A DNA stretch of 64,000 bases from Duncaniella muricolitica (GCA_025808375.1 CP061009.1:3658001-3722000), one strand, 5' to 3'; positions 43,397 to 52,918 are shown, numbered from the stretch's first letter. A program made the numbers and translations. The notes: generated from the letters alone by a model not told the origin.

Positions 43397-44635
43397 TCCT
43401 CTCAGGATCTTGACCGCAAGTATCAGAGCCCGGCTTGTGGCCGAATTGATGACACGTTCGCGCGAACCGTTGAAACGGGCCGTCTCATATAACTCACGGT
43501 CACCGCATCGGGCGCAGATACACACCGTTCCGACAGGCTTCTCGGGTGTACCGCCTCCTGGGCCCGCGATACCGCTCGTAGCCACCGTCACGTCAGCCCC
43601 GGTGACACGTTGCACTCCCTCGGCCATCTGACGCACCACAGGGATGCTCACCGCTCCGTGAGCGGCAATGTCATCGCCATTCACGCCAAGCACACGCGTC
43701 TTCACCTCGTTGCTGTACGACACCACGCCGCCGGCCACCACATCCGATGCCCCAGCTATCAGAGTCAGTTCATGGGCTATATTGCCACCCGTGCAGCTCT
43801 CGGCCGTAGCCAGAGACAGACCTCGTCTGCGACACTCCTCAAGCAATATCTCGGCCGGGGTCAGGTCGCGGTCGGCCAGCACAGCCGGCCCAAGTATCTC
43901 TTTGAGCCGCGCAACCTCGCGGGCAACCTCACTGCGTATAAACGCCTCATCCTCATGATGGCCGTCCAGACGCAGACGTATCAGACCCGGCTTGGGAAGA
44001 TAAGCCAGATGGAGCCACTCGGGCAACGATTCCTCCCACGGGGCTATCTTCATGGCCAGCGCGCTCTCCGTGTAGTCGGTCACCATAAGCACCGCATGCT
44101 CTATGTGCACACTCGACGGGAAACGTTCGCGCAACGCCGGAAACACCGCCTCGGCCATCATGGTCTCTGTCTCGTAAGGCACGCCCGGCATCGACACCAG
44201 CACACGTCCCTCGCGCTCAAACCACATGATGGGCGCGGTGCCCACACGGTTTTGTATCACCCGACACGAACTCGGCACCACTGCCTGAGCTTCCGTCAGA
44301 GGATTCATCTTCAGCCCGCGGCGGTCAAAGATGCGGTGGATATTCTCGGTCACCGCCGGGTCGGTCACCATCTCGCCGCCGAAATAATCGCGCAGCACGC
44401 TCTTGGTGATGTCATCCTTGGTCGGCCCGAGGCCACCGGTGGTCAGCACCACCTGTGCCCGCTCAAACCCGCGGTCGATGGCACGGCGTATATCCCCGGC
44501 ACAGTCGCTAACCGTCTGCACCTCACACACCTCCCACCCCCACGGCGAGATATGACGGGCTATCCAGCCCGAATTGGTATCGGTGACCTGCCCTATCAGC
44601 AGCTCGTCACCTATCACTATTACCGATACTTTCAT
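43391..44635 (-). CDS. cinA: CinA-like protein (competence/damage-inducible, NMN deamidase-related)
   Basis: The 414-residue product has the two-domain layout of CinA. The N-terminal MoCF-like domain (VSVIVIGDELLIGQVTDTNSGWIA, TTGGLGPTKDDITK) is about residues 1-170. The C-terminal PncC-type domain (LSLATAESCTGGNIAHELT, SNEVKTRVLGV, TSGIAGPGGGTPEKPVGTV) is about 255-414 and deamidates nicotinamide mononucleotide in characterised members. It is the second gene of an operon, 13 bases after tsaD. Full length and apparently intact. Confidence 0.95.
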   Translation of the reverse strand: MKVSVIVIGDELLIGQVTDTNSGWIARHISPWGWEVCEVQTVSDCAGDIRRAIDRGFERAQVVLTTGGLGPTKDDITKSVLRDYFGGEMVTDPAVTENIHRIFDRRGLKMNPLTEAQAVVPSSCRVIQNRVGTAPIMWFEREGRVLVSMPGVPYETETMMAEAVFPALRERFPSSVHIEHAVLMVTDYTESALAMKIAPWEESLPEWLHLAYLPKPGLIRLRLDGHHEDEAFIRSEVAREVARLKEILGPAVLADRDLTPAEILLEECRRRGLSLATAESCTGGNIAHELTLIAGASDVVAGGVVSYSNEVKTRVLGVNGDDIAAHGAVSIPVVRQMAEGVQRVTGADVTVATSGIAGPGGGTPEKPVGTVCICARCGDRELYETARFNGSRERVINSATSRALILAVKILRGF

Positions 44636-44648
44636 CGCATCTGTATTA

Positions 44649-45665
44649 TTATACGTTCACGCGCGCGTAAGGCACACTGTCGTAGCGACAGAACTGTCGG
44701 TCGAGATACTTGTAATAACCCGCTATGGCCACCATGGCCGCATTGTCGGTCGTAAACACTCTCGCCGGGATAAACGGCGTGAGCCCGCGGCGCACACAGT
44801 ACTCCTCCACCGCATGGCGCACACCCGAGTTGGCCGACACACCGCCGCCTATGGCGATAGTCTTCACGCCAGTCTGCTTCACAGCCTTGTCGAGCTTGTC
44901 CATGAGTATCTCTATGATAGTGCGCTGGAGCGAGGCGGCCAGGTCGGCAAGATTATTCTCCACAAAATCAGGGTCGACCTTCACATTGTCGCGCAGAGTG
45001 TAGAGAAACGACGTCTTGAGTCCGCTGAAACTATAGTCGAGCCCTGCGATGTGAGGCTTGGCAAACTTAAACCGTGACGCGTCGCCCTCGGCCGCCAGAC
45101 GATCGATGTGAGGGCCGCCCGGATAAGGCAGACCCATCACCTTGGCACACTTGTCGAAAGCCTCGCCCGCCGCATCGTCGATAGTACGGCCGAGTATCTC
45201 CATGTCGTTATAATTGCGCACAAGTATTATCTGGCTGTTGCCGCCCGACACGAGCAGACACAGGAAAGGATATTCAGGCACAGGGTCTGACTCCTCGCGT
45301 CTGATGAAATGCGACAACACGTGTCCGTGCAGATGATTTACATCCACAATAGGCACCCTCAGACCGAGCGAAAGCCCCTTGGCAAACGATGTGCCCACAT
45401 GCAGCGACCCAAGCAGCCCCGGGCCACGCGTAAAAGCGATGGCCGAAAGCTCATGCTTGTCGACACCCGCACGTTTGAGAGCCGTATCGACCACCGGCAC
45501 GATATTCTGCTGATGAGCGCGCGAAGCCAGTTCAGGCACCACGCCACCATACTCCGCATGCACATCCTGCGACGCGATGACATTGCTCAGCAGCACACCG
45601 TCGCGTATCACAGCCGCCGACGTATCATCGCACGACGACTCTATTCCCAATACTATAATGCTCAT
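44649..45665 (-). CDS. tsaD: tRNA N6-adenosine threonylcarbamoyltransferase
   Basis: The ATG at 45665 (MSIIVLGIESSCDDTSAAV) is the conserved TsaD start; four extra upstream codons are open. The 338-residue product shows the ASKHA-fold motifs GIESSCDDT, the metal-binding VDVNHLHGHVLS (His-x3-His), LVSGGNSQIILV, GEAFDKCAKVMGLPYPGGP and GGVSANSGVR. With TsaB/E/C it adds the t6A modification at position 37 of tRNAs reading ANN codons. A -7 box TAATTTTG lies at 45692-45685 on the minus strand, about 20 bases upstream. Confidence 0.98.
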   Translation of the reverse strand: MSIIVLGIESSCDDTSAAVIRDGVLLSNVIASQDVHAEYGGVVPELASRAHQQNIVPVVDTALKRAGVDKHELSAIAFTRGPGLLGSLHVGTSFAKGLSLGLRVPIVDVNHLHGHVLSHFIRREESDPVPEYPFLCLLVSGGNSQIILVRNYNDMEILGRTIDDAAGEAFDKCAKVMGLPYPGGPHIDRLAAEGDASRFKFAKPHIAGLDYSFSGLKTSFLYTLRDNVKVDPDFVENNLADLAASLQRTIIEILMDKLDKAVKQTGVKTIAIGGGVSANSGVRHAVEEYCVRRGLTPFIPARVFTTDNAAMVAIAGYYKYLDRQFCRYDSVPYARVNV

Positions 45666-45725
45666 AGCGATAAACAATTTCCCGCAAAATTACTACTTTT
45701 TCTCCAAAATCCCCCCGCCCGACGC

Positions 45726-45757
45726 AAAAGTGTGAGCGCGCAAGCGCGAAAAGCCCC
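45726..45757. repeat. Dispersed AAAGTGTGAGCGCG repeat, copy 1
   Basis: AAAGTGTGAGCGCGCAAGCG followed by CGAAAAGCCCC. Related copies are at 55240-55271 and 58499-58528. Confidence 0.65.
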
Positions 45758-45766
45758 ACCCTCCAC

Positions 45767-45796
45767 AAAAAAGCGGCCGCCCGAGACAGGGCGGCC
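45767..45796 (-). terminator. Rho-independent terminator of the OmpA-family gene
   Basis: GGCCGCCC (45775-45782) pairs perfectly with 45789-45796. On the minus strand six Ts follow (complement of 45767-45772), 60 bases after the gene stop. Confidence 0.92.
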
Positions 45797-45855
45797 ACCA
45801 CTTATGAGAGATAATTAGAATTGATGATGCTTCTTAACAAAGAATTACGGGCACA

Positions 45856-46557
45856 TTACTTGAGAGTACCGTTATTGGCGGCATCGATCATCTGCTGATT
45901 GGCAGTGATATAAATCTCCACGCGGCGGTTCTGCGCGCGACCCTCGGCAGTAGCGTTTGAGGCCACATAATCCTGCATAGGCAGACCCTCGGCCGAAAGA
46001 CGGTTGGCGGCTACACCGCTGTTGAGAAGATAATTGCGCACGGCATCGGCACGGCCGGTCGACACGCGCTGGTTCACAGCCAGAGTGCCGGTATCGTCAG
46101 TATAGCCATAGATCTGCACATTGGTGTCGGGATTGCTGATAAGCGACGACGCAAACTTAGTCAGGTCGGTCTTCGCGCTCGAGCTCAGCGTAGTGCCGTT
46201 GGTCGGGAAAAGAATACCGCCGTTAAAAGTCACCTTGATAGCCTGGAGACCGTTAGAGTCGGTAGTCTTCTCTATCTGGGCCTGCTTGGCAAGCTCAGCC
46301 TCAAGCTCGGCCTGCTGCTTGTCCATCTTCTTGCCGATGAGCACACCTGCGCCCGTACCTACGGCTGCACCGATGGCTGCACCGATGGCAGCACCCTTGC
46401 CGCCGCCGATGAGCGCGCCCAGACCGGCTCCTACGCCGGCTCCGCCGCCACCGCCGATGAGGGCTCCTTTACCTGTATTGCTCATTGACGAGCAACCTGT
46501 CATACCGAGCACGCACACTGCAAGCACAGGTATGCCTATTACTTTCAGAAATTTCAT
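45856..46557 (-). CDS. OmpA-family lipoprotein with glycine zipper (YiaD-like)
   Basis: The 233-residue product has a lipobox (VCVLGMTGC, Cys at about residue 22). A long Gly/Ala zipper follows (GKGALIGGGGGAGVGAGLGALIGGGKGAAIG, about 29-78) that may insert in or lie on a membrane. A short coiled segment (KMDKQQAELEAELAKQAQ) links it to a C-terminal OmpA/MotB domain (about 120-225). There QIYGYTDDTG, RADAVRNYLLNSGV and GRAQNRRVEIYI bind peptidoglycan. It probably tethers the outer membrane to the wall. A TATATTTG box lies at 46601-46594 on the minus strand. Confidence 0.9.
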   Translation of the reverse strand: MKFLKVIGIPVLAVCVLGMTGCSSMSNTGKGALIGGGGGAGVGAGLGALIGGGKGAAIGAAIGAAVGTGAGVLIGKKMDKQQAELEAELAKQAQIEKTTDSNGLQAIKVTFNGGILFPTNGTTLSSSAKTDLTKFASSLISNPDTNVQIYGYTDDTGTLAVNQRVSTGRADAVRNYLLNSGVAANRLSAEGLPMQDYVASNATAEGRAQNRRVEIYITANQQMIDAANNGTLK

Positions 46558-46675
46558 ATCTATATTTTTAAGTTAATTTTGTTAATTCTGATGCAAATAT
46601 ACGAAGAATATTTGATGAAAATTACCAAAACCTGCAATAATTCGATTTAACAGGGCATTACAACCGACATACGCC

Positions 46676-46840
46676 TCACAATCCGCCGGCCAATCCCACG
46701 GCCGCCGGCATCACCGAGGCGGCCACATCCGTGTCGCCAAACAGGTCGGCCACCGTAAGCCACACAAGCAGCAGCACTATCAGCACCACCACTCCTATCA
46801 CAAGCCACAACGGCACTCGTCTTGTATCCTTGTCACTCAT
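46676..46840 (-). CDS. Small single-span membrane protein
   Basis: The ATG at 46840 gives 54 residues (MSDKDTRRVPLWLV...), basic near the N-terminus, with one hydrophobic helix (about 10-28) and an Ala/Gly-rich tail. A longer start at 46939 would run into the promoter of the divergent AlkD-like gene, so the short form is preferred. No family recognised. Confidence 0.55.
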   Translation of the reverse strand: MSDKDTRRVPLWLVIGVVVLIVLLLVWLTVADLFGDTDVAASVMPAAVGLAGGL

Positions 46841-46965
46841 AACAATAGTTGTAAGATTATCATTTTTATACGTTATATCCATCAAAACACCCGACAACGC
46901 ATAATTGTTAGAGGAATTTTCGTTAATTTTGTCCGACAATCAACCACAGCAATACCCCCGACCAC

Positions 46966-47550
46966 ATGCAATACAATCAGATGCAGATCATCAAACGCCG
47001 GTTTTTTGCCATGCGCAACGGCATCATAGCCGACACCCTGCGCAAAGCCGGACTCGACTACCGCATGATATTCGGCCTCAACCTGCCGCAGATCACCGAC
47101 ATCGCCGCCGACCTGCCCCACACCCCCTCGCTGGCCGCCGAGCTCTGGGCCGACACACGCACTCGCGAGAGCCTTCTCCTCGCCCCGATGCTCTATCCCG
47201 TCAGTGAGATGAGTGCCGACACCGCCGCTGCATGGCTCGCACAGGCTCCCACCACCGAAGTGGCCGACGTGCTGTGTCTCCGCCTCCTGCGCCGTCATCC
47301 CGACGCCCTCGCCATAGCCCTCGACGCCCTCGACGCCCCCGCCGAAATCACACGCTACGCAGCCCTGCGCCTGCTCTTCAACCTCCTCATCCTCGCTCAA
47401 TCCCCCACCTCCGGCTCCCACGGTCAGGCCGCCGCGCTCGCTGCCGACATACGCCCTCACATCGAGGCCGCACTCGCCTCAGCCACCCCTCTCACACGCC
47501 CCATAGCCGCGCAACTTCTCGATGAAATAGACTTCTCCCTCGAAAGCTGA
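46966..47550 (+). CDS. AlkD-like HEAT-repeat protein
   Basis: The 194-residue product is all-helical, with short repeats ending in LWADTRTRESLLLAPMLYP, as in AlkD/DNA alkylation repair-type ALK folds. It is shorter than AlkD (about 230). I do not see the full set of AlkD active-site aromatic residues, so DNA glycosylase activity is not assured. TAATTTTG at 46924-46931 is a possible -7 box. The sequence is strongly GC-rich with many Ala codons towards its end. Confidence 0.65.
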   Translation: MQYNQMQIIKRRFFAMRNGIIADTLRKAGLDYRMIFGLNLPQITDIAADLPHTPSLAAELWADTRTRESLLLAPMLYPVSEMSADTAAAWLAQAPTTEVADVLCLRLLRRHPDALAIALDALDAPAEITRYAALRLLFNLLILAQSPTSGSHGQAAALAADIRPHIEAALASATPLTRPIAAQLLDEIDFSLES

Positions 47551-47581
47551 GGTATTTTTTACAAAAAATTAACCCGTTTAT

Positions 47582-47611
47582 TTGCAAAAACACTCTTTTA
47601 TCGTAAATTTG
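47582..47611 (+). promoter_or_regulatory. Promoter of the POT transporter gene
   Basis: TTG (47582-47584), a 19-base spacer and TAAATTTG (47604-47611); leader about 31 bases. Confidence 0.65.
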
Positions 47612-47646
47612 CACCTGATCAATACCAAATCCTTATACCAATCATT

Positions 47647-49167
47647 ATGTTCAAGAACCATCCCAAGGGCCTGATACCTGCGGCCCTGAGCAACATGGGC
47701 GAACGATTCGGCTACTACATCATGAACGCCGTTCTCGTCCTGTTCCTTTGCTCCAAGTTCGGCCTCAATGAAGAGACGAGCACACTCATCTACTCATTCT
47801 TCTATGCCGGCATCTACGTTCTCAGCCTCGTGGGCGGATACATTGCCGACAAGACCTGCAACTACAAGGGTACTATCATCTCGGGCCTCCTCGTCATGAC
47901 CTTTGGCTACGTGATTCTTGCCATACCCATTCTCGCCACCGAGGGCAACACCTCCTGGCTCCTCACGGTGACCTGCGTCGCGCTCTTCCTCATCGCCTTC
48001 GGCAACGGTCTCTTCAAAGGCAACCTCCAGGCCATCGTCGGTCAGCTCTACGACAATCCCAAATACAGCTCGCAGCGTGACTCAGGCTTCCAGATATTCT
48101 ACGTATTCATCAACATCGGCGGTGTCCTCGCCCCCTTCGTGGCTCCCATGCTCCGTAGCTGGTGGCTCAACGCCAACGGCATGTCCTACAACGCGTCATT
48201 CCCCGCCATGTGTCATGAATACCTCAGCGTCGCCGACTCCATGACCGATGAAAACATGAACAATCTCTACGCCCTCGCCACAGCCGTAGGCCACAGCGGC
48301 GAAGAGATGTCAGAGTTCTGCACACGCTACCTCGACGTATTCAACACCGGCATCCACTACTCATTCATCGCATCGGTTGCCGCCATGCTCATCTCGCTTA
48401 TCGTGTTCCTCTGCGTCAAGAAAGGTCTCCCCTCGCCTGTGCGTCAGGCCGCTGCCGAGGACGCAGGCTACACACAGGAGGAGAAGACCGCAATGGCCAA
48501 GGAAATCAAGCAGCGCATGTATGCACTCTTCGCAGTGCTCGGCATAGCCATCTTCTTCTGGTTCTCCTTCCACCAGAACGGCACCTCCATGTCGCTCTTC
48601 GCACGTGACTTCGTCGACACCTCCACCATCGCCCCCGAGATATGGCAGGCTGTCAACCCCTTCTTTGTCATAGTGCTCACACCCCTCATCATCCTCCTCT
48701 TCTCATCGCTCTCGCGTAAAGGCAAAGAGATTTCCACTCCCCGCAAGATTGCAATCGGCATGGGGCTCGCCGGCATCGCCTACCTCTTCCTGACCATCTA
48801 CTCGCTCTATATGGGCTATCCCTCCGGCACAGAGTTCCGCGCTCTCAGCGAAGCCGCCAAGGCCGGGCTCCTCTCCGGTCCCTGGGTGCTCATCCTCTAC
48901 TACTTCTTCATGACCGTGGCCGAGCTCTTCATCTCGCCCCTCGGACTCTCGTTCGTATCCAAGGTAGCCCCCAAGCACATGCAGGGTCTCTGCCAGGGTC
49001 TCTGGCTCGGTGCCACAGCCGTGGGTAACCTCATGCTCTGGATCGGCCCGCTGATCTACAACAAAGCCCCAATCTGGGTAGCCTGGGCCGTGTTCCTCGC
49101 TGTCTGCATCATCTCGATGGGCATCATGTTCGCCATGGTGAAATGGCTCGAGAGAGTGACCAAGTAA
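47647..49167 (+). CDS. Proton-dependent peptide transporter (POT/PTR family)
   Basis: The 506-residue protein has about 12-14 hydrophobic segments and starts with HPKGLIPAALSNMGERFGYYIMNAVLVLFL. The ExxERFxYY-like motif is present as MGERFGYY (about residues 17-24) and binds protons and peptide in POT transporters. A GNGLFKGNLQAIVGQLYDNPKYSSQRDSGFQIFYVFINIGG segment matches the PTR2 signature. It imports di- and tripeptides across the inner membrane with protons. It has its own promoter and a possible weak hairpin terminator at 49204-49228. Confidence 0.95.
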   Translation: MFKNHPKGLIPAALSNMGERFGYYIMNAVLVLFLCSKFGLNEETSTLIYSFFYAGIYVLSLVGGYIADKTCNYKGTIISGLLVMTFGYVILAIPILATEGNTSWLLTVTCVALFLIAFGNGLFKGNLQAIVGQLYDNPKYSSQRDSGFQIFYVFINIGGVLAPFVAPMLRSWWLNANGMSYNASFPAMCHEYLSVADSMTDENMNNLYALATAVGHSGEEMSEFCTRYLDVFNTGIHYSFIASVAAMLISLIVFLCVKKGLPSPVRQAAAEDAGYTQEEKTAMAKEIKQRMYALFAVLGIAIFFWFSFHQNGTSMSLFARDFVDTSTIAPEIWQAVNPFFVIVLTPLIILLFSSLSRKGKEISTPRKIAIGMGLAGIAYLFLTIYSLYMGYPSGTEFRALSEAAKAGLLSGPWVLILYYFFMTVAELFISPLGLSFVSKVAPKHMQGLCQGLWLGATAVGNLMLWIGPLIYNKAPIWVAWAVFLAVCIISMGIMFAMVKWLERVTK

Positions 49168-49203
49168 GGCTCAGCTTCTTATTAACAAAATATTAACAAT
49201 CGT

Positions 49204-49228
49204 CCTCCGCTTGCGGGGGCCGATTTTA
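49204..49228 (+). terminator. Possible short terminator after the POT gene
   Basis: CCTCCGC-TT-GCGGGGG-type pairing (with one G-U pair) is followed by CCGATTTTATT. It is weak and partly overlaps the promoter region of the next gene. Confidence 0.4.
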
Positions 49229-49233
49229 TTGTG

Positions 49234-49241
49234 TAACTTTG
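49234..49241 (+). promoter_or_regulatory. -7 box of the TonB-receptor gene
   Basis: TAACTTTG, 39 bases before the ATG at 49281. Confidence 0.5.
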
Positions 49242-49280
49242 CGCCCTCATTACGAAAATACACGTTTCCCTCCATAACCA

Positions 49281-51623
49281 ATGCGCATCCCCACAGCTAC
49301 AATCACGCTCCTGTCACTCCTCCTGACATTTCTCTCCGCCGAAGCCGCCCCCGCCGACACTCCCGTGACCTATGCACCGGCCGACACCGCCGCCCTGCAG
49401 CTCGGCGAAGTCAGCGTGACATCCATCAAGCAGTCATCATCGCTCCTGCGCCAGCCCGTGACAGTCACCACAGTAAGCCAGGGACAGATCGAGCGGTTCA
49501 ACATAGCCGGAATGAAAGGCGTAAGCGAAATCGCCCCCAACTTCTTCATGCCCGACTACGGCTCACGCATGACATCCTCCATCTACGTGCGCGGCATCGG
49601 GGCTCGCATCGACCAGTCGGCCGTCGGACTCAACATCGACAATATCCCCTATCTCAACAAAAACGGCTTTGACTTCGACATGCTCGACGTCGAGCGCATC
49701 GAAGTGCTCCGCGGCCCCCAGTCGACCCTCTACGGCCGCAACACCATCGCCGGACTCATCAACGTCTACACCCTCTCGCCCATGTCATGGCAGGGCGTGC
49801 GCATCATGGCCGAGGGGAGCATTCCCGCCACCGGACGTGCCGGCATAGGCATCTATCAGAAACTCGCGCCGCGCCTGGCCATGAGCCTCAACGGTTACGT
49901 ATCCCACACCCACGGATACTTCCGCAACCTCCACAACGGCAAGCGCGCCGACGCTTCAACCGACTTCTCCGGCCGATGGAAGACCCACTGGCGGCCCACT
50001 GACCGACTGAGCTTCGAAAACGTCCTCTCGGCCGGACACTCCCGCCAGAGCGGCTACCCCTATGCCTACGTCGAGACCGGCGACATCAACTATAACGACA
50101 CCTGCTTCTACCGACGCACCTCGGTGACCGACGGACTCACCGTCCGCTGGGCCGGACCATCGGTGAGCATAGCCTCCATCACAGGCCTACAGTTTCTCAG
50201 CGACAATATGACGCTCGACCAGGACTTCCTCCCTGAAAGCTACTTCACCCTCACCCAGCGTCAGCTCGACCGCAGCATCACGCAGGACATCGTAGTGCGC
50301 GGCCACAAAGGCGGCTACTCATGGCTCGCCGGAGCATTCGCCTTCTACAAATACGGCTCCATGACCGCCCCCGTGACATTCAAGGAGGACGGCATCGAAA
50401 ACCTCATCCTCTCCAATATCCGCGGCAACATGCCCTCGTTCATACAGCTCGACTGGGCCGACGACAACTTCCTGCTCGGCAGCGATTTCCGCCACCACGT
50501 CAGCGGAGCCGCCCTCTATCACCAGAGCACCTACGACCTCGGCCCCTGGAGCTTCGCTCTCAACATGCGCTTTGACTACGAGCACACCGCCCTCTCCTAC
50601 CGCAGCAACTGCGCCACCGGGGCCGTCGGCTCGGTCAACCTCCCGCAGCTTCCGCGTCCCATACCCTTCACACTCTCGGCCGACATCGACGAGGCCGGAC
50701 GCCTCAAGCAGACATTCCGCCAGTTTCTGCCCAAACTCAGCGTCACCTACAATCTCCGCAACTCGGCCGTATTTCTCTCGGTCGCCAAAGGCTACAAGTC
50801 GGGCGGATTCAACACCCAGATGTTCAGCGACTTTCTCCAGCAGCAGATGATAACCCAAATGAAGGACCAGGCCCTCGACCTCATGACAGGCATGATGCCG
50901 GGCGCAGGCGGCTCAGGCTCCGGCTCTGCCACACGCCCCGCCGACACCTCAGCCGACACCCCGCAATACACCGCCGCCGACTACGTGTCCTACAAGCCCG
51001 AGACCTCATGGAACTACGAGCTGGGCGGACACTTCTCCTGCGACGAAGGCCGCGTCTACTCCACCTTCTCGGCCTTCTACATCGACGTGCGCGACCAACA
51101 GATCACTGTCTTTCCCGAAGGCAATTCCACCGGACGCATGATGACCAACGCAGGACGCTCACGCTCATTCGGCGCGGAGCTCACACTGCGTTACACACCC
51201 ACCGACCGATGGCGGTTTGACCTCTCCTACGGCTACACCAACGCACGCTTCCGCCGCTTCATCGACGCCGGAAAAGACCTCGCAGGCAACCGCATACCCT
51301 ATGCCCCCTCCAACACCCTCTTCCTCGCCGCCTCCTACCGCCTGCCCCTGCACGGCACATTTATCGACGCCATCAGCTTCAGCCCCACACTCCGCGGCAC
51401 AGGCTCAATCTACTGGGACGAGGAAAACCTCTACCGACAGCCCTTCTACGCCGAGCTCGGAGCCTCAGTGCGATTCCACCACTCACGCTTCACCCTCGAC
51501 CTCTGGGGCAAAAACCTCACCGACACACGCTTTGACGTATTCCGCTACTCATCCGTGGGCCACAACTTCCTCCAGCGCGGCAAACCCCTCCGCGGCGGCG
51601 TCACCCTGCGGCTCACCCTCTAA
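49281..51623 (+). CDS. TonB-dependent outer-membrane receptor
   Basis: The 780-residue product has a signal peptide (ITLLSLLLTFLSAEAAPA) but no CarboxypepD_reg domain. The plug (about residues 50-170) shows LGEVSVTSIKQSSSLLRQPVTVTTVSQ and MLDVERIEVLRGPQSTLYGRNTIAGLINVYT, the classical TonB-receptor plug. The barrel follows and contains an RRSFGAELTLRY-like strand (SRSFGAELTLRYTPTDRWRFDLSYGYTNARF). It belongs to the FecA/FyuA-like receptor class; the ligand (siderophore, cofactor or other) cannot be told. A Ser/Gly-rich insert lies near residue 540. The lipoprotein gene that follows is probably in the same operon. Confidence 0.92.
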   Translation: MRIPTATITLLSLLLTFLSAEAAPADTPVTYAPADTAALQLGEVSVTSIKQSSSLLRQPVTVTTVSQGQIERFNIAGMKGVSEIAPNFFMPDYGSRMTSSIYVRGIGARIDQSAVGLNIDNIPYLNKNGFDFDMLDVERIEVLRGPQSTLYGRNTIAGLINVYTLSPMSWQGVRIMAEGSIPATGRAGIGIYQKLAPRLAMSLNGYVSHTHGYFRNLHNGKRADASTDFSGRWKTHWRPTDRLSFENVLSAGHSRQSGYPYAYVETGDINYNDTCFYRRTSVTDGLTVRWAGPSVSIASITGLQFLSDNMTLDQDFLPESYFTLTQRQLDRSITQDIVVRGHKGGYSWLAGAFAFYKYGSMTAPVTFKEDGIENLILSNIRGNMPSFIQLDWADDNFLLGSDFRHHVSGAALYHQSTYDLGPWSFALNMRFDYEHTALSYRSNCATGAVGSVNLPQLPRPIPFTLSADIDEAGRLKQTFRQFLPKLSVTYNLRNSAVFLSVAKGYKSGGFNTQMFSDFLQQQMITQMKDQALDLMTGMMPGAGGSGSGSATRPADTSADTPQYTAADYVSYKPETSWNYELGGHFSCDEGRVYSTFSAFYIDVRDQQITVFPEGNSTGRMMTNAGRSRSFGAELTLRYTPTDRWRFDLSYGYTNARFRRFIDAGKDLAGNRIPYAPSNTLFLAASYRLPLHGTFIDAISFSPTLRGTGSIYWDEENLYRQPFYAELGASVRFHHSRFTLDLWGKNLTDTRFDVFRYSSVGHNFLQRGKPLRGGVTLRLTL

Positions 51624-51723
51624 ACAACCTCTAACATTTATTGATATTATTTGCACATCCTCACGGCAATAAACCTCTCACTCCTGCGTTTGAATCATGA
51701 CAATAACAACAATATCATATATA

Positions 51724-52662
51724 ATGAAAAAAATTATCCTTTCAGCAGCCATCGCGCTCTCGGCTCTTGCCTTCACTTCATGTCTCAGCTCAAGCGGTGA
51801 GAGCAAGAACGAAGCCACCATAACCTACGGAGGCTCTCTCTGCTTCAACCGCGTCACCGACCTCCAGACAGGCGAGACTTTCAACACCTCCGACCCGCAA
51901 TACTCCTTCCTCCTCGACTACACCAACCAGCTCGTCACCCCCTCGATGAGCAACCTCAAGCTCGCGGAAGATGCCTCGGGTCTCTCCTTCAAGCTCCCCT
52001 CGCTCAAGGTCAACCTCAACTCGCAGGACTACTCCTACACCGTCAACGGCTTCGACCTCATCCCCGAAGGCGCATCTCAGCAATACGTCTTCTCAACCTT
52101 CTCGTTCAAGGCCATCGACCGCGCCTTCCGCACCAACAGCGGCACCTACGTCTACTCGCCCGTCTATGACATCTCCTACACCGTCAACGGTCGCTACAGC
52201 GTGACAGTCTATCCCACCCGTTACGACCTGCTCGGCACCACCACATCCAACGCCGACGGCAAAGACCCCTACATCTCCACCAAACCCATCTACTCCATCA
52301 CCCTCAACACCGACAAGGAAACCGGCAAGAAGACTGCCAACCTCACCCTCACCGACGCCGTATTCGCCTCAGGCCACACCACAATGAAATTCGGAGTCAA
52401 AGACCTCCCCTATGAAATAATGTCAGACGGCAGCATCGAGATAAAGACCCCCGCCGACGAGAAATCACAGATAGTCGACACTGCCGGTGACGTCAAGAAC
52501 GCCTACCTCTCGGGTATAACCATCCATATCAGCGTCCCCACAAGCCGCGGATCCTACATATCATTCCACGCCAACATCCTCGGCATGCAGGGCTCGGCCT
52601 CCAATGACGAGTATGACGTAAAAGCCAATCTCTCCTACTACATACCCACCACTGAAGACTAA
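51724..52662 (+). CDS. Lipoprotein in the TonB-receptor operon
   Basis: The ATG at 51724 (MKKIILSAAIALSALAFTSC) is chosen for its lipobox; nine upstream codons are open but have no signal features. The 312-residue product has beta-rich sequence with DYTNQLVTPSMSNLKLAED, a YSPVYDISYTVNGRYSVTVYPTRYDL segment and a C-terminal HISVPTSRGSYISFHANILGMQG segment. I do not recognise the family. It lies 100 bases after the TonB receptor and may bind the same ligand at the cell surface (inference). Confidence 0.65.
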   Translation: MKKIILSAAIALSALAFTSCLSSSGESKNEATITYGGSLCFNRVTDLQTGETFNTSDPQYSFLLDYTNQLVTPSMSNLKLAEDASGLSFKLPSLKVNLNSQDYSYTVNGFDLIPEGASQQYVFSTFSFKAIDRAFRTNSGTYVYSPVYDISYTVNGRYSVTVYPTRYDLLGTTTSNADGKDPYISTKPIYSITLNTDKETGKKTANLTLTDAVFASGHTTMKFGVKDLPYEIMSDGSIEIKTPADEKSQIVDTAGDVKNAYLSGITIHISVPTSRGSYISFHANILGMQGSASNDEYDVKANLSYYIPTTED

Positions 52663-52783
52663 AAGTGTTAACGCAAGTTAAACACTGCAATCATAAAAAC
52701 CATTTTAAAAATACCGTGTTATAATGGTGTAGTTACTATTATTTGCACTGTGTTTTCATGGTATTAGATTTAAGGTTAAAGAC

Positions 52784-52819
52784 AACGGGTCATCGTGATG
52801 ATGACCCGTTAGTTTTTTT
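52784..52819 (+). terminator. Rho-independent terminator upstream of nadB
   Basis: AACGGGTCATC (52784-52794) pairs perfectly with 52800-52810 (loop GTGAT), then seven Ts at 52813-52819. It lies 122 bases after the lipoprotein stop; the stretch 52663-52783 is AT-rich with a possible promoter-like TATTATTTG and no gene. Confidence 0.9.
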
Positions 52820-52854
52820 AGCACACCTCGTGCACACCGAGCAAAAAAAATCAC

Positions 52855-52862
52855 TAACTTTG
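52855..52862 (+). promoter_or_regulatory. -7 box of the nadB promoter
   Basis: TAACTTTG, 56 bases before the nadB ATG. Confidence 0.5.
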
Positions 52863-52918
52863 CCGTCGCAAGTCAAAAGGCCATCCAATCGCCATAACCT
52901 CCTAAGGACTTAGTAACC

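Noticed and set aside
43610..44755. Plus-strand open frame of 381 codons
   Set aside because: It is antisense to cinA and the end of tsaD, both well supported.
46840..46939. Longer start for the small membrane protein
   Set aside because: It would overlap the divergent AlkD-like promoter region and adds a segment without features.
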